From IMG/VR virus record IMGVR_UViG_3300028837_004134, positions 19,417-83,416 of that record: a stretch of DNA of 64,000 bases. The stretch is one strand, 5' to 3'. This DNA comes from a virus. The notes under the pieces were generated by a model. It was given only the letters and a program-made list of their open reading frames with translations. It was not told the origin of the DNA and made no database searches. This document shows, one piece after another, positions 17,514 through 27,190 of the stretch; position 1 is the stretch's first letter; each line of letters opens with the position of its first letter. A program made the translations under genes and the position numbers.

Positions 17514-18326
17514 TTATTGATAGAAATACATTTCCAGCTTCTCGACGGCATCAATATCGCCAAAAGATGCCTGGTCGGAGACCACTGGCTGTATCTGAAC
17601 TAATTGCTCTGTTCCAGCCACACGAACTGCTACCTTCAGAGTCGCCTTCATGTGCACTTTCGACAACTCAAGAATCTGGATGTCAAGACGGTAGTTATGA
17701 CCTTCACCGGTCAACGCTACTTTGACGCGGTCACCACTGGTCGACTTGAGTTCGGCAGTGTCCCCCGTCTCGTCGGCTCCGAATGGGCTCAAGATAAAAG
17801 TGGCCTTTGGCGGTCTCACTTCGGCGGCAGACAGCTCCTTCTCAGGCCAATCAACGACACCCAGATTCACGCGGCCTTGAGTGTCAGTTACGAATTCCTG
17901 ATTCCCCAAGGGCAATTTCACCAGGACGTTCTCATACAGAGTAGGATCATCAGCCACGACATACAGCCATGTTTCCTTGGTATGAGCGTCTCGAACGGCT
18001 CGAAGCAGGACCTGTTGATCTTCCGAGGCAAGCGTGATTGCATCTTTCTCGGTGTCTCGTTGCGCACCCTGTGCGGCCAGTTTCAGCGGTGTCGGTCCGC
18101 CCGGGGTAGCGTCCAGTGGCAAGGGCATCAGGCGTATAATATCTGGCGTCGCCGAAGCATCCCAAACGGCCTGAAGGCGCTCCAGCTCCTTGTTCAGCTG
18201 AGTCAACGTGAACCGGCACTGGGGACAGTCCTCCAGATGGCGCTCCAGACTTACCTGGTTTGGGGCGTCTTCCTCCAGCAGATACCTCTCCCACTGCTCG
18301 CTGGTTGGGCATTCCCATTTCTGCAT
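17514..18326 (-). CDS. Zinc-finger anti-sigma-like protein
   Basis: This 270-aa protein begins with a zf-HC2-type module (RHLEDCPQCRF, the HxxxCxxC arrangement) typical of anti-sigma factors. The remainder is beta-rich and has no clear transmembrane helix, so it may act in the cytoplasm. The family binds and silences sigma factors. Upstream is the 342-aa protein at 18425-19453, a possible partner, and downstream is the Lon-like membrane protease. The zinc site is visible; the regulatory pairing is inferred. Confidence 0.6.
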   Translation of the reverse strand: MQKWECPTSEQWERYLLEEDAPNQVSLERHLEDCPQCRFTLTQLNKELERLQAVWDASATPDIIRLMPLPLDATPGGPTPLKLAAQGAQRDTEKDAITLASEDQQVLLRAVRDAHTKETWLYVVADDPTLYENVLVKLPLGNQEFVTDTQGRVNLGVVDWPEKELSAAEVRPPKATFILSPFGADETGDTAELKSTSGDRVKVALTGEGHNYRLDIQILELSKVHMKATLKVAVRVAGTEQLVQIQPVVSDQASFGDIDAVEKLEMYFYQ

Positions 18327-18424
18327 ACTACTATCTTTCCCGCTTCCTCAACAAAACACGGAATTACTTCCTCCAACCTGTCACAATGTAATAGGTGCAG
18401 GGCACCACGCCTGCAGATTTCTAT

Positions 18425-19453
18425 TCATAAGTATTGTTTCCTCATGGCTTCAATGAAGCCCTTTTGGACTGACTCAGCCAGGTATTCGAATCTGGTTCGC
18501 AGGGTCTGCCTGTAGTCTTCAAGGGTCAGGCTTGGTTTGTGCACGTGAAGATACTCATAGTAACTCTGTGCCGGGCCACCATCAGCACAATCGGCTACCA
18601 GATCGGAAAGAGCTAGCCTAAACACTTCGACGACATCTGGATGTAGCTTTCCTGTATCCTGATATCGAGCGAGCTTGATCTCCACATTCTGAAAAGCCTG
18701 ATCGGTCGCACGGTCAATGGCCACCGACAGAAGAGGGTCATCGCGATTGCGGGGAACCTCATTCGCCAATTGTTGGGCCTTGATCTCAGAAGTGGTTTCA
18801 CGCAGGGCAGAGAACAGTATCTCGACCTGAACAGGTTTTTGGAGGCCAGCAGTACGAGCGACCTGCAAGAGAATTGCATGGACCAAATCCGTGAGATTCC
18901 CGTAATGCGCACCTTGCTCGTTGATGATCCTGACCAACTCGTCATGGCTTAGAGGAGTCTCATTCGCTCTGAAGTCGGCTATATTTGTCAGGGTGACCCA
19001 TTCGGGTTTATCAACGGGAAAAACCACCACGCGCTCATCCTGGCGAATTACTCGATGAAGATTCCTCCAGAGGCGAGCGCTCAGAGCATCGTTCTCCCCC
19101 CACCGGTGGAACAACTCCTGTGATGCGGCTCTGACCACCACGGACTTGAATTTCAGGAACAGGGGGGTATCATCGTACTGAAGCATGTTCGCCAGTGCCT
19201 TTACCAAAGGCGAATCTGGCGCGTCCTTACTGAACAAACCTGAAAGGACGGATGTCGCCATTTGCTCAACCGATGTCTCCTGAGCTTGAGACGCTGCATG
19301 TAGCCGCCCCCAGAGCTTTTCCCGGACAATAGACGCTGCCAGTCTAACTAATCGGCCAACCGGCATGGCGTTGGAGGTCCCTCCGCAGTACTGACGGAGA
19401 CATCCAGCGACCTCAGCAATGAGATTATTGTCGGAGGCCGCTTGGTATCTCAT
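18425..19453 (-). CDS. Unknown 342-aa protein translationally coupled to hsdR
   Basis: The start codon overlaps the hsdR stop (ATGA), so it is translated with the restriction operon. The sequence is helical with no obvious catalytic motif. The middle (LFLKFKSVVVRAASQELFHRWG) and the C-terminal helix (LRTRFEYLAESVQKGFIEAMRK) resemble nucleic-acid-binding helical proteins, and a distant sigma-like identity is possible because an anti-sigma-like gene follows. I do not recognise a family. It may be an accessory of the defence operon or the first gene of the protease module. Confidence 0.5.
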   Translation of the reverse strand: MRYQAASDNNLIAEVAGCLRQYCGGTSNAMPVGRLVRLAASIVREKLWGRLHAASQAQETSVEQMATSVLSGLFSKDAPDSPLVKALANMLQYDDTPLFLKFKSVVVRAASQELFHRWGENDALSARLWRNLHRVIRQDERVVVFPVDKPEWVTLTNIADFRANETPLSHDELVRIINEQGAHYGNLTDLVHAILLQVARTAGLQKPVQVEILFSALRETTSEIKAQQLANEVPRNRDDPLLSVAIDRATDQAFQNVEIKLARYQDTGKLHPDVVEVFRLALSDLVADCADGGPAQSYYEYLHVHKPSLTLEDYRQTLRTRFEYLAESVQKGFIEAMRKQYL

Positions 19454-22452
19454 TCTTGTTGACTCTCCTCATCCCGAATCTGTTCGTAGACCTGTTTGAG
19501 CAGGTGCTGGCCGACGATGTCCTGAAATTTCTTTTCGTTCATGAACTTTGCGGTTATCTCCTCGTTCTGTTCCATCCGGTCGATAAAGAGGCCCTCCAGC
19601 GCCTTCAGGAACACGTAACCGAAGTTCTCCATCGTGTTGGCGAGCGCCGCTTGGCGCAGGTCGGTGTCGGCCACAGCATCTCCCAGGATGGAATCAAGGA
19701 AGAGCTGGTCAGCAGGTTTGAACTCGGTGCCGAATCTCTCATTGAGGATATCAATCAGTTTGGACAGTTCGATCTCATCTCCCCGGGCGATGCCTGTACC
19801 TACGGAAGTTGGCCCGGATACTGGTTCCTGCTTGCCGGTTTCCAACTTGATTAATCCCTCGCCAATCTTCTGGAGGCGGTAGTACTTAAGCGCCACCTCG
19901 TCGTCGAAATTGTAGACCGGCCCTCGGTCACCTCTCGGTAATTTAGTGAGCAAGAATCGAATGTAGGAGTATAGTTTTTCCAAGTCCGAGTCCTGGAAGG
20001 GGATTACCTGCGCCATAAACGAGTACAGATTCCGGAAGGCGACAAGCGTCTTGCGGAATTCCTCCCGGACCTCCTCTTCAAGCTCGTTGTATCGACCCAC
20101 AGCCGGATCGATGCAGGCATTCATCCGGGCGTGATCTGCGGTTGTTTGGCTGCGTTTCGGCTTATAGAAGACCTTGCAGAATTCCTCGACCTCGGCCTTG
20201 TAGTAGACCTGGTGTGCGTCTAACTTAGCCTGGAGTTCGTAGAGTTGTCTTGCGTCGGCCCGCTCGCCGATGAGTGTCTGCTCGTAGTAGGGCTGGAACG
20301 CCGCCAGGATTTCATCCGGTTCGTTGACGAAATCTAGGACGAACGTGTTTTCTTTGCCGGGATGGGTGCGGTTCAGGCGCGAGAGTGTCTGCACGGCCTG
20401 AATGCCTGCCAGCCGCTTGTCTACATACATAGTATGAAGAAGCGGCTGGTCAAAGCCTGTCTGATACTTCTCGGCCACGAGAAGCACCTGATATTCGTCC
20501 GTGCCGAACCGCTCCGGCAGCTCCTTCTCTCGAATGCCCTTGTTCATTCCGACTTCGGTGTATTCGACATTCGGCGCGTCCGGGTCAATAACCCTACCGG
20601 AGAAAGCAACCAGCGTCTTAATTCCTGTGTAACCTTTTTCGGCGATGTACTTGTCAAATGCCTGCTTATACCGGACAGCATGGAGGCGACTGGAGGTGAC
20701 CACCATCGCCTTGGCTTTTCCGCCAATCTTGTGCATGGTGAAGTGGCGGAAATGTTCGACCATTACCTCGGTCTTTTGCGCGATGTTGTGAGGGTGCAAG
20801 CTCATGAACCGTGCAAGCGCCCGGGCAGCCTTACGCTTGTCCACCCTGGGATCATTCTCAATAGATTTGATCAGCCGGTAGTAGGTTTTGTACGTAGTGT
20901 AGTTATTGAGCACGTCGAGGATGAAGCCTTCTTCGATGGCTTGCCGCATGCTATAAAGGTGAAAGGGAAGAGGCTTGCCGTCCGCGCCAGGAGTGCCGAA
21001 CACCTCCAACGTCTTGTACTTGGGTGTCGCGGTGAAGGCGAAGAAGCTGATATTGGACTGGTGGCCGCGCTTGGCCATGGTCTTGAGGATTTCCTCTTCG
21101 TAGTCGGGCAGCCCTTCCTCCTCGGCCTTCGCCCTGGCCTCTTCTTTGATTGCCGCTCCTGCGAGCACACCCTTGAGTTCGGTCGCCGTCTCGCCGCCCT
21201 GGGAGCTGTGCGCCTCATCAACCAGCACCGCATATCGGCGCGTGGGTAAATCGCCCATTTTCTCGGTGACGAAGGGAAACTTCTGTAACGTCGTGATCAC
21301 GATCGGCACCCCGGACCCAAGGGCCTCGGCCAATTGGGTCGAGTTTATGTCAATCTTCTGAACAACACCCTGTTTGTGTTCAAACTGATAGATTGTGTTT
21401 TGAAGCTGTTGGTCAAGTACGACCCTATCGGTCACCACGATGATCGAGTCGTAGATCTTCTCATCCTGGTCATCATAGAGACTCGCCAACCTGTGAGCCA
21501 ACCACGCGATTGAGTTCGACTTCCCGCTGCCAGCTGAGTGCTGGACAAGGTAATTGGTTCCGGTGCCGCGTTCGCGCGCATCAGCCACGAGTTCCCTTAC
21601 GCAATCAAGCTGGTGATAGCGCGGAAAGATCATCGTCTCACGCTTAACATTCTTGCTTCCGAGTCTCTTCTCGTCGGTCTGGAGATGAATGAACCGCGCA
21701 AGAATATCGAGGAAACTGTGCCGTTCTAACACATCTTCCCACAGATAAGCTGTCTTGCAACCATGCGGATTCTCGGGATTGCCGGCTCCGCCACCGTAGC
21801 CCCTGTTGAAGGGCAGGAATCTCGTGTTCCGGCCAGAAAGACGCGTGGTCATGTAGACCTCGTCAGTGTCCACGGCGAAATGAACGAGGGAACGTTTCTT
21901 GAACTGGAAGATCAGATCAGACGGATCACGGTCGTTCTTGTACTGCGTCACCGCATGCCGCCAGGTCTGGGCGGTCATGGGATTCTTGAGTTCCAGCGTG
22001 GCGACAGGAATGCCGTTCAGGGCGAGGGTCACATCGAGAGTGTTGCCATGCTTGGCCGAGTAGCGCAGCTGGCGTGTGATCGTGAGCCGGTTGGCCACAT
22101 AGAGTTTCTGGGTGTCTGGGTTCATCCCGCTTGCAGGTGCGAAGTAGGCCACGCGGAACAGCTTGCCAAAGCACTTGAATCCGTGTCGCAGGACGGAGAG
22201 ACAGCCTTCGTGCTCGGAGTTGAGTGCCCGGCATAGGTCGTCAAGCAGAGTCTCTTCAGCATTCTCCTTTTGAAGGTCGGCGAGGTACTCCCACTCCTTG
22301 GGTTGAGTCTCCCGGATAAAAGCCAGCACCTCCTGCGGGAACAGGCAACGCTCCGGGTCGAAAGTGTCGTGATCGCATCTCACGTAACCACCTGTTGTCG
22401 TCAGGTGGTGTTCAATGGCAGTCTCGAATGCCCTCTCGTTTGTCTGCGTCAT
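19450..22452 (-). CDS. hsdR: Type I restriction enzyme, R subunit
   Basis: This 1000-aa motor-nuclease has, in order, the endonuclease core with the LELKN motif at about residue 152, the helicase P-loop AGSGKS at about 306, the DEAH box (LVDEAHSS) at about 410, SF2 motif VI (QTLSRLNRTHPGKENTFV) in the second half, and a helical C-terminus that binds the methylase core. HsdR translocates and cuts unmethylated DNA together with HsdM and HsdS. It overlaps the PIN gene upstream and the 342-aa gene downstream by ATGA. The length is normal for the family and all expected motifs are visible. It is separated from hsdM/hsdS by toxin-type genes, an unusual order. Confidence 0.93.
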   Translation of the reverse strand: MTQTNERAFETAIEHHLTTTGGYVRCDHDTFDPERCLFPQEVLAFIRETQPKEWEYLADLQKENAEETLLDDLCRALNSEHEGCLSVLRHGFKCFGKLFRVAYFAPASGMNPDTQKLYVANRLTITRQLRYSAKHGNTLDVTLALNGIPVATLELKNPMTAQTWRHAVTQYKNDRDPSDLIFQFKKRSLVHFAVDTDEVYMTTRLSGRNTRFLPFNRGYGGGAGNPENPHGCKTAYLWEDVLERHSFLDILARFIHLQTDEKRLGSKNVKRETMIFPRYHQLDCVRELVADARERGTGTNYLVQHSAGSGKSNSIAWLAHRLASLYDDQDEKIYDSIIVVTDRVVLDQQLQNTIYQFEHKQGVVQKIDINSTQLAEALGSGVPIVITTLQKFPFVTEKMGDLPTRRYAVLVDEAHSSQGGETATELKGVLAGAAIKEEARAKAEEEGLPDYEEEILKTMAKRGHQSNISFFAFTATPKYKTLEVFGTPGADGKPLPFHLYSMRQAIEEGFILDVLNNYTTYKTYYRLIKSIENDPRVDKRKAARALARFMSLHPHNIAQKTEVMVEHFRHFTMHKIGGKAKAMVVTSSRLHAVRYKQAFDKYIAEKGYTGIKTLVAFSGRVIDPDAPNVEYTEVGMNKGIREKELPERFGTDEYQVLLVAEKYQTGFDQPLLHTMYVDKRLAGIQAVQTLSRLNRTHPGKENTFVLDFVNEPDEILAAFQPYYEQTLIGERADARQLYELQAKLDAHQVYYKAEVEEFCKVFYKPKRSQTTADHARMNACIDPAVGRYNELEEEVREEFRKTLVAFRNLYSFMAQVIPFQDSDLEKLYSYIRFLLTKLPRGDRGPVYNFDDEVALKYYRLQKIGEGLIKLETGKQEPVSGPTSVGTGIARGDEIELSKLIDILNERFGTEFKPADQLFLDSILGDAVADTDLRQAALANTMENFGYVFLKALEGLFIDRMEQNEEITAKFMNEKKFQDIVGQHLLKQVYEQIRDEESQQE

Positions 22453-22943
22453 TTGCTTGGTCCCAAGACGAAGCGGGCTCGCTCGTGTCGGAGCATCTCA
22501 TAGGGTGTCATGACCTTTATTCCAAGGCCAATGCAAACATTCGGGATTTTGATCTTCTTTGTTGAAGGCGATGCAATCTCGTGGGTCACGACAGTGTCTC
22601 CGTGAGCCAGGGCGTGGGCCACCAGGTAGTAGTCGGCAACCTGAAGGAATGTACTCACAGCAACAGGTTCGTAGTTTTGGCTCGTCGCCCATTCACTGGC
22701 TGAACCAAGGGCAGGCAAAATTGCAGAATCGGGTTTCAGGAAGAAACTCGAACCGCGTTGCACAGCCCAAATTGCAAGATCATCCTCGCCCGCCTCTATC
22801 TCATCACCAACCTTTTCGATACTAAAAACCCGTTTCGCTGTGTTGTTCACGGCAAGCCATTCCCAAAAAGCCGGACAGAAATCGAGGCCATAATGGAGGT
22901 TCTTTGCCTGAATAAACACATTGGCATCAAGTAGGTAAGCCAT
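22449..22943 (-). CDS. PIN-domain protein, DUF4411 type
   Basis: This 164-aa protein begins MAYLLDANVFIQAKN, with the first PIN acidic residue at Asp7, and continues with a conserved internal acidic pattern (VADYYLVAHALAHGDTVVTHE). The DUF4411 branch of PIN ribonucleases is usually paired with an XRE/ImmA-type protein, exactly as here. It probably cleaves RNA as a toxin. Its start overlaps the upstream ImmA-type gene as TGATG and its stop overlaps hsdR, so the pair is embedded in the restriction operon. Confidence 0.8.
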   Translation of the reverse strand: MAYLLDANVFIQAKNLHYGLDFCPAFWEWLAVNNTAKRVFSIEKVGDEIEAGEDDLAIWAVQRGSSFFLKPDSAILPALGSASEWATSQNYEPVAVSTFLQVADYYLVAHALAHGDTVVTHEIASPSTKKIKIPNVCIGLGIKVMTPYEMLRHERARFVLGPSK

Positions 22944-24085
22944 CAGAGCACCCCCAGGCTATGGCCAAGTTCGTGGAACGTCGCAAGTTTTGAGAAGCCG
23001 AGCAAACGGAAGGCGTCGCGATGTAATGTCTGACCCTCCAGTGTGCTGATGACAAGTGCGCGGGCAAATCGCTTGCTCACTCGAGCAGCTTGTGTCCAAT
23101 AGAAGTTGCCGCCGCTACCTTTTGGAATCGCCCGCAGCCGTTCCACTTCCGCGAAGAAGGCATCCCAGAGTACCTCGCGGGTGATGCCGCCTACGTCATG
23201 GATACGCCGTAGAATGACGAGCGTGCTCACCTTGAAAAGCCGCGCCAGACGGCTGACCTCGTCATCTAACTCATCACTCTGTCGATACTCCTGCCTAATC
23301 ACCGAAAGGGGCACCAAGAGCTCTGCGGCAACCTGGTCGCACCACTTCTCGACATGATGTGACGGTGAAGTAACAGGCCCCACGTCGGAGAGCGCGGATT
23401 CACCGACCCAAAGATGAGCCAGTTCATGCGCGAGTGTGAACATTTGAGCGGATTTCGTGTCAGAACCATTTATGAACACGAGCGGTGCAAACTCATCCAC
23501 AAGCGCAAAACCTCTGAATTCTTCCGGGTCCAGTTTGCGCCGATTGTTGCTTCCTACAACTCCGCTTACCATCACCATCACGCCAAAGTTGTCCGTCTGC
23601 TCAACGAAGCGGCGCAGAGCTTCGGTCCACGTGGGTAGTCGTCGTCTCTCTTCAATATCAAACCTCAATGAATGCCGAATGGCTGCGGCAACTGTGACAA
23701 TGTCACTTGACGGATCAGCGGACCCGACGAATGAAAGCGGCTCTTCTCCTACGGATCGAGCGAAATCGTGATACCACTCCTGACGCTGTTGGCAGATGTA
23801 AATAGTGTCAAGCAGATCCGGGCTGGGGTGGCCAATATACTCGTTACCGATGGTACGGAAGTCGGGAATAGGGACGGTCTCGACTGGCGGTTCCGGGAGA
23901 AACAGGTAACCGACAGGCAAACGAGTGGCCTTGGCAAAGCTTTCGAGTTGTTTGAGAGTCGGATTAACCTCACCTCGCTCCCAGAGTTCAAGTTTAGGAA
24001 ACTTCTTGGCAAGGCCACCTATGGTTTGTCTGGAACGTTCGCATGCCCAGCGCAGCAATTCAGGTTTGACATCGACACGTATCAC
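22943..24085 (-). CDS. XRE-ImmA/IrrE-type metallopeptidase, partner of the PIN protein
   Basis: This 380-aa protein combines an N-terminal HTH-like region (ERSRQTIGGLAKKFPKLELWERGEVNPTLKQLESFAKATRLP, read as adjoining pieces) with a zinc-peptidase domain carrying HELAH (TLAHELAHLW) near residue 220. Such proteins act as antitoxin/regulator for PIN toxins of the DUF4411 type. The GTG at 24085 is supported by AAGGAGA 4 nt upstream. It begins about 97 nt after darG, the longest gap in the operon, and overlaps the PIN gene at its end. Confidence 0.82.
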   Translation of the reverse strand: MIRVDVKPELLRWACERSRQTIGGLAKKFPKLELWERGEVNPTLKQLESFAKATRLPVGYLFLPEPPVETVPIPDFRTIGNEYIGHPSPDLLDTIYICQQRQEWYHDFARSVGEEPLSFVGSADPSSDIVTVAAAIRHSLRFDIEERRRLPTWTEALRRFVEQTDNFGVMVMVSGVVGSNNRRKLDPEEFRGFALVDEFAPLVFINGSDTKSAQMFTLAHELAHLWVGESALSDVGPVTSPSHHVEKWCDQVAAELLVPLSVIRQEYRQSDELDDEVSRLARLFKVSTLVILRRIHDVGGITREVLWDAFFAEVERLRAIPKGSGGNFYWTQAARVSKRFARALVISTLEGQTLHRDAFRLLGFSKLATFHELGHSLGVL

Positions 24086-24181
24086 GTGGTCTCCTTTTTC
24101 ACGCCGATCTCGCCTGCCACAGCCGCCGTATTGGGGTGGTGCGCAATCACCGTCGCGATCCCCGTTCTACAATAGCCTCCG

Positions 24182-25234
24182 TCATCGACCCTTTTCCGAT
24201 TCTGATACCCAGCCTTTGTCGGCCAGACGCCTCCATGCGACGTGGATATGTTCTTGACGAAACATCCGCTTTCGGTCATTCCAACTGTGAACCTGTCGCA
24301 CCGCCTCATCAGACGTCCGCGCAGGGTTGTCCGTGTGCTTTGCGACCCAATGAACTGACGATAGAAGCTCCATGCCATAAGGCGTTTCAAAGCCTTCAAT
24401 CAATTCTGCCACTTGTCCCAGACGTGTTCGACTCTCTTGTTGTGTTTCCAGAAATTCGCCGGCTTTTTGGGAAGCACCGGGAAGCAGCTCGATCTCCACG
24501 TCCGGTTTCTGTGTGTCGCCGTAACCTTGGGTGAAATGCCCTTCCATTATTTCCAGAACCTTGTTCAAGTTGTGCGCATAGGGTCCATAAAGGCCCGGCT
24601 CGTACTTCAGCCGCAGATTTTCACCCGCCTCCTGAAGGAAGTACCCGAGCTTCTGAATCTCGAGCAGTGTCAGACGATAGGCCATTTCCTTGTACTGCGC
24701 TATGAGTGTGATGAACAGCGCTCGGGCCACGGTCATCTTAGGGCGTTGCGTCCGTATCGGCATGGCTTTGGCTTCCGGCGCTCCGTGAGGCTCAAATAGC
24801 AGCACCCTAACTTCGGGAAGCGATGAAAAGGCCTTCTCGATCATTGGACGGACAACGCTCCAACTCAGACCACCAAGACCGCAGCCCAGCGGTGGGATAG
24901 CGACGGACGACACCTTCAACTTCCCAACCTCTTCAATTAGTGCTCTTAACCCTGATTCAATATCCTCCAACCGCGATTTGCCGCGCCAATGCCGTTTGGT
25001 GGGGAAGTTGATAATGTATTTGGGGTTTAGCATGGCGCCGGTTTCGAATACGAACATCTTTCCGGGGTGCACTTCTTCCGCTCGGCACGCGCGTTCATAC
25101 ACCTTGAAGTTGTCGGGGAAGGCCTTCTTGAACTGAAGGGCGATGCCCTTGCCCATATAACCGAGACAATTCACCGTGTTGACCAATGCCTCTGCTTCGG
25201 CTCTGAGAATGTTGCCTTTGGCAATCTCTATCAT
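24182..25234 (-). CDS. darG: DarG-type macrodomain antitoxin
   Basis: The N-terminal 155 residues form a macrodomain with NTVNCLGYMGKGIALQFKKA and IPPLGCGLGGL, the ADP-ribose-binding loops that remove ADP-ribose from DNA. The C-terminal 190 residues are the helical DarT-binding domain found in DarG (ALFITLIAQYKEMAY...LGYFLQEAGE...YGPYA). DarG neutralises DarT by repairing and binding it. It lies 13 nt downstream of darT. The length of 350 aa fits the family. Confidence 0.9.
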   Translation of the reverse strand: MIEIAKGNILRAEAEALVNTVNCLGYMGKGIALQFKKAFPDNFKVYERACRAEEVHPGKMFVFETGAMLNPKYIINFPTKRHWRGKSRLEDIESGLRALIEEVGKLKVSSVAIPPLGCGLGGLSWSVVRPMIEKAFSSLPEVRVLLFEPHGAPEAKAMPIRTQRPKMTVARALFITLIAQYKEMAYRLTLLEIQKLGYFLQEAGENLRLKYEPGLYGPYAHNLNKVLEIMEGHFTQGYGDTQKPDVEIELLPGASQKAGEFLETQQESRTRLGQVAELIEGFETPYGMELLSSVHWVAKHTDNPARTSDEAVRQVHSWNDRKRMFRQEHIHVAWRRLADKGWVSESEKGR

Positions 25235-25247
25235 GGTGACGCCTCCT

Positions 25248-25898
25248 CTATGAATAATAATACCATTCCGGCCTTACCCGCACAGGGCGGTGCAAGCTAG
25301 GCGGGAACTGGCTCATAATAGCTTCAACGTTTATTTTCATCCGGTCGGAGACAGTAGCGATCTCCTCAATCAGTTCCCAATCACAAGACCGGTGCACAAG
25401 GAATTCGGCCTGTTTGCGACGCTGGCGGTCCATGTCATTCACGTTGTCAGCCCAGTACCGCTCGTAGACCATATCCCAATCGACCTTGTCCAGGTCAGCT
25501 AGGTCATCATACCAATCCGTATATGCTGCAATGCCGTGCCCATCCGAGAATACAAAGCCGGCTCCGCTGTTCGCTACGGCCTGGGCCGTGGACACTACGT
25601 AGATCAATGGCTCCTGGCCCTCATTGTAGCCAGCAACCTGTCCGGTCTTGAGTTGAAGGAGCATCGGCGAAAGATACCCAAAGTAGAACGCTACGTAATC
25701 GTGAACAACCCCACACGGCCCGCACCCGATTTCTCTGATGTGGCGTTCTGATTGTATGTCCACGTTGTGAATCCTCTTGTACTGCAGCCCGTCATCGGGT
25801 GTGTGGATCGGTGCGTGCAAGCCGCCGCGCTGGAGGCACACGGGGAGGCTGTCCACGTGCATAAAGCGGAATATCGGCGTTGGATTCGGCACCGCCAT
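25248..25898 (-). CDS. darT: DarT DNA ADP-ribosyltransferase toxin
   Basis: This 216-aa toxin of the DUF4433 family opens PNPTPIFRFMHVDSLP and shows the conserved NVDIQSERHIREI segment and the catalytic glutamate at about 165 in RKQAEFLVH. DarT transfers ADP-ribose from NAD to thymidine in single-stranded DNA, blocking replication of phage or host. The ATG at 25898 overlaps the hsdS stop as TGATG, which ties toxin synthesis to the specificity subunit. A GTG one codon upstream is an alternative start. Confidence 0.9.
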   Translation of the reverse strand: MAVPNPTPIFRFMHVDSLPVCLQRGGLHAPIHTPDDGLQYKRIHNVDIQSERHIREIGCGPCGVVHDYVAFYFGYLSPMLLQLKTGQVAGYNEGQEPLIYVVSTAQAVANSGAGFVFSDGHGIAAYTDWYDDLADLDKVDWDMVYERYWADNVNDMDRQRRKQAEFLVHRSCDWELIEEIATVSDRMKINVEAIMSQFPPSLHRPVRVRPEWYYYS

Positions 25899-27190
25899 CA
25901 CGCGACCTCCTTGCGAACGTCGATCTTGCCTGTCACCGCCGCCGAGATCAGCGCCGTGCGGTATTCACGCAGCTTCTCGATGCTGACACCGACCATCGCA
26001 ATCAGCGCGTCAATCTGGCGAGTCTCGCAGTCGAGATGTTCGACTATTCTGTCTTGCTCGTCGCGTGGTGGGAATCCGAAGCGGTAGACGCGCAGCTTCT
26101 CAGCTGTCAAGTGCGGAATCGTGTTGGGGTTACCATAGGCCAGGAACACACCACTGTGGGCAGCTGCTCGCATGACGTAGTAGAAGAAACGCGGCAGGTC
26201 TCGCCCGCTCCGAGGCCGAACGCGGTGAATCGCCTTCTGAAAGGCACACACCGGCAGTTCGCCACGCCAGATTGCTGCTCGGCCGACTTCGCCGCCCTCG
26301 CAAACAAGCAGGTCTCCCGCCGCCAACGTGAAGCGGCTGTACTCGCCTGGGGCAATATCCATCTCCGGCAAGTTCTCTATATTCACGCGGTTCCACTGGA
26401 CATCGACATTCCGCAGGTACGGTAAGAGGTGCTCGCCCGTGATACGCTTCGCATCGAGCATCTTTCCCAACTCGACGCTGTATCTCGCGTAAAGCGGAGG
26501 AGTATCCCAATGCTTCGGTATCTGGCCCAGCCATTCGATGCCGGAGTCCTTCATCGGGGCGTTGGGATTGAGGCCCTTGGTGACGGCGTGGTTGATGAGG
26601 GCGGATCGCTTCTCCTGGAGTAACTCGATCTGCCGCTGTTTCTTCTCGATCAGCGTATCGATTCGCCCCGTCTCGCGGTCGAGGAATGCAGCAATGGCGT
26701 GTTGTTCAGCCTTAGGGGGAAGGAGCACTGCCAGATTACCAATGAAATCCCAGTTGGCGCGAGGCATCTTTGCCCCATAGGTGGACGAATCAACGACAGT
26801 GATAACGTCTGGATTGAGGAGGTAATTGAGGAGAAACCGCTGCTGAACGGCTTTCGGGCGAAGGACGAGTAGTTCTCCCGTGCAGATGCCGTCTGCGTTT
26901 GCGGCATGGACTTTCGCCAAGTACGGCCGGAGTTTGCCGAAGAGCACATCACCACGTCTGTGGAGGTTCGCCTGCCCCTCGCTTGACATCTCACCGTTTG
27001 GGGCGGTTCGCTTCCCCGTCCAGGACTCAATGTGTTCCAGGCCGGTGTACGGCAGATCGGACTCGCAACCGTCGACTTTTTGATTGATAAGCACGGAACT
27101 GTACTTCAAGCGATGTACGTCCCAATCCTCTGGCACATCGCCCAACCATTCCACGCCGGAAGGCTTGTATTTCGGATACGGTCGCCTCAT
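25898..27190 (-). CDS. hsdS: Type I restriction enzyme, S subunit
   Basis: This 430-aa specificity subunit has two target-recognition halves, each followed by a conserved helical region. Typical signatures are GVEWLGDVPEDWDVHRLKY at the start, LLPPKAEQHAIAAFLDRETGRIDTLIEK midway, the second GIEWLGQIPKHW start, and PPRDEQDRIVEHLDCETRQIDALI near the end. It picks the bipartite DNA site for HsdM and HsdR. Its start overlaps the HEPN gene stop (ATGA) and its stop overlaps darT. Confidence 0.93.
   Translation of the reverse strand: MRRPYPKYKPSGVEWLGDVPEDWDVHRLKYSSVLINQKVDGCESDLPYTGLEHIESWTGKRTAPNGEMSSEGQANLHRRGDVLFGKLRPYLAKVHAANADGICTGELLVLRPKAVQQRFLLNYLLNPDVITVVDSSTYGAKMPRANWDFIGNLAVLLPPKAEQHAIAAFLDRETGRIDTLIEKKQRQIELLQEKRSALINHAVTKGLNPNAPMKDSGIEWLGQIPKHWDTPPLYARYSVELGKMLDAKRITGEHLLPYLRNVDVQWNRVNIENLPEMDIAPGEYSRFTLAAGDLLVCEGGEVGRAAIWRGELPVCAFQKAIHRVRPRSGRDLPRFFYYVMRAAAHSGVFLAYGNPNTIPHLTAEKLRVYRFGFPPRDEQDRIVEHLDCETRQIDALIAMVGVSIEKLREYRTALISAAVTGKIDVRKEVA

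Noticed and set aside
24082-24399. 105-aa minus-strand frame overlapping darG
   Set aside because: It lies in another frame of darG and has no independent support; darG domains are intact.
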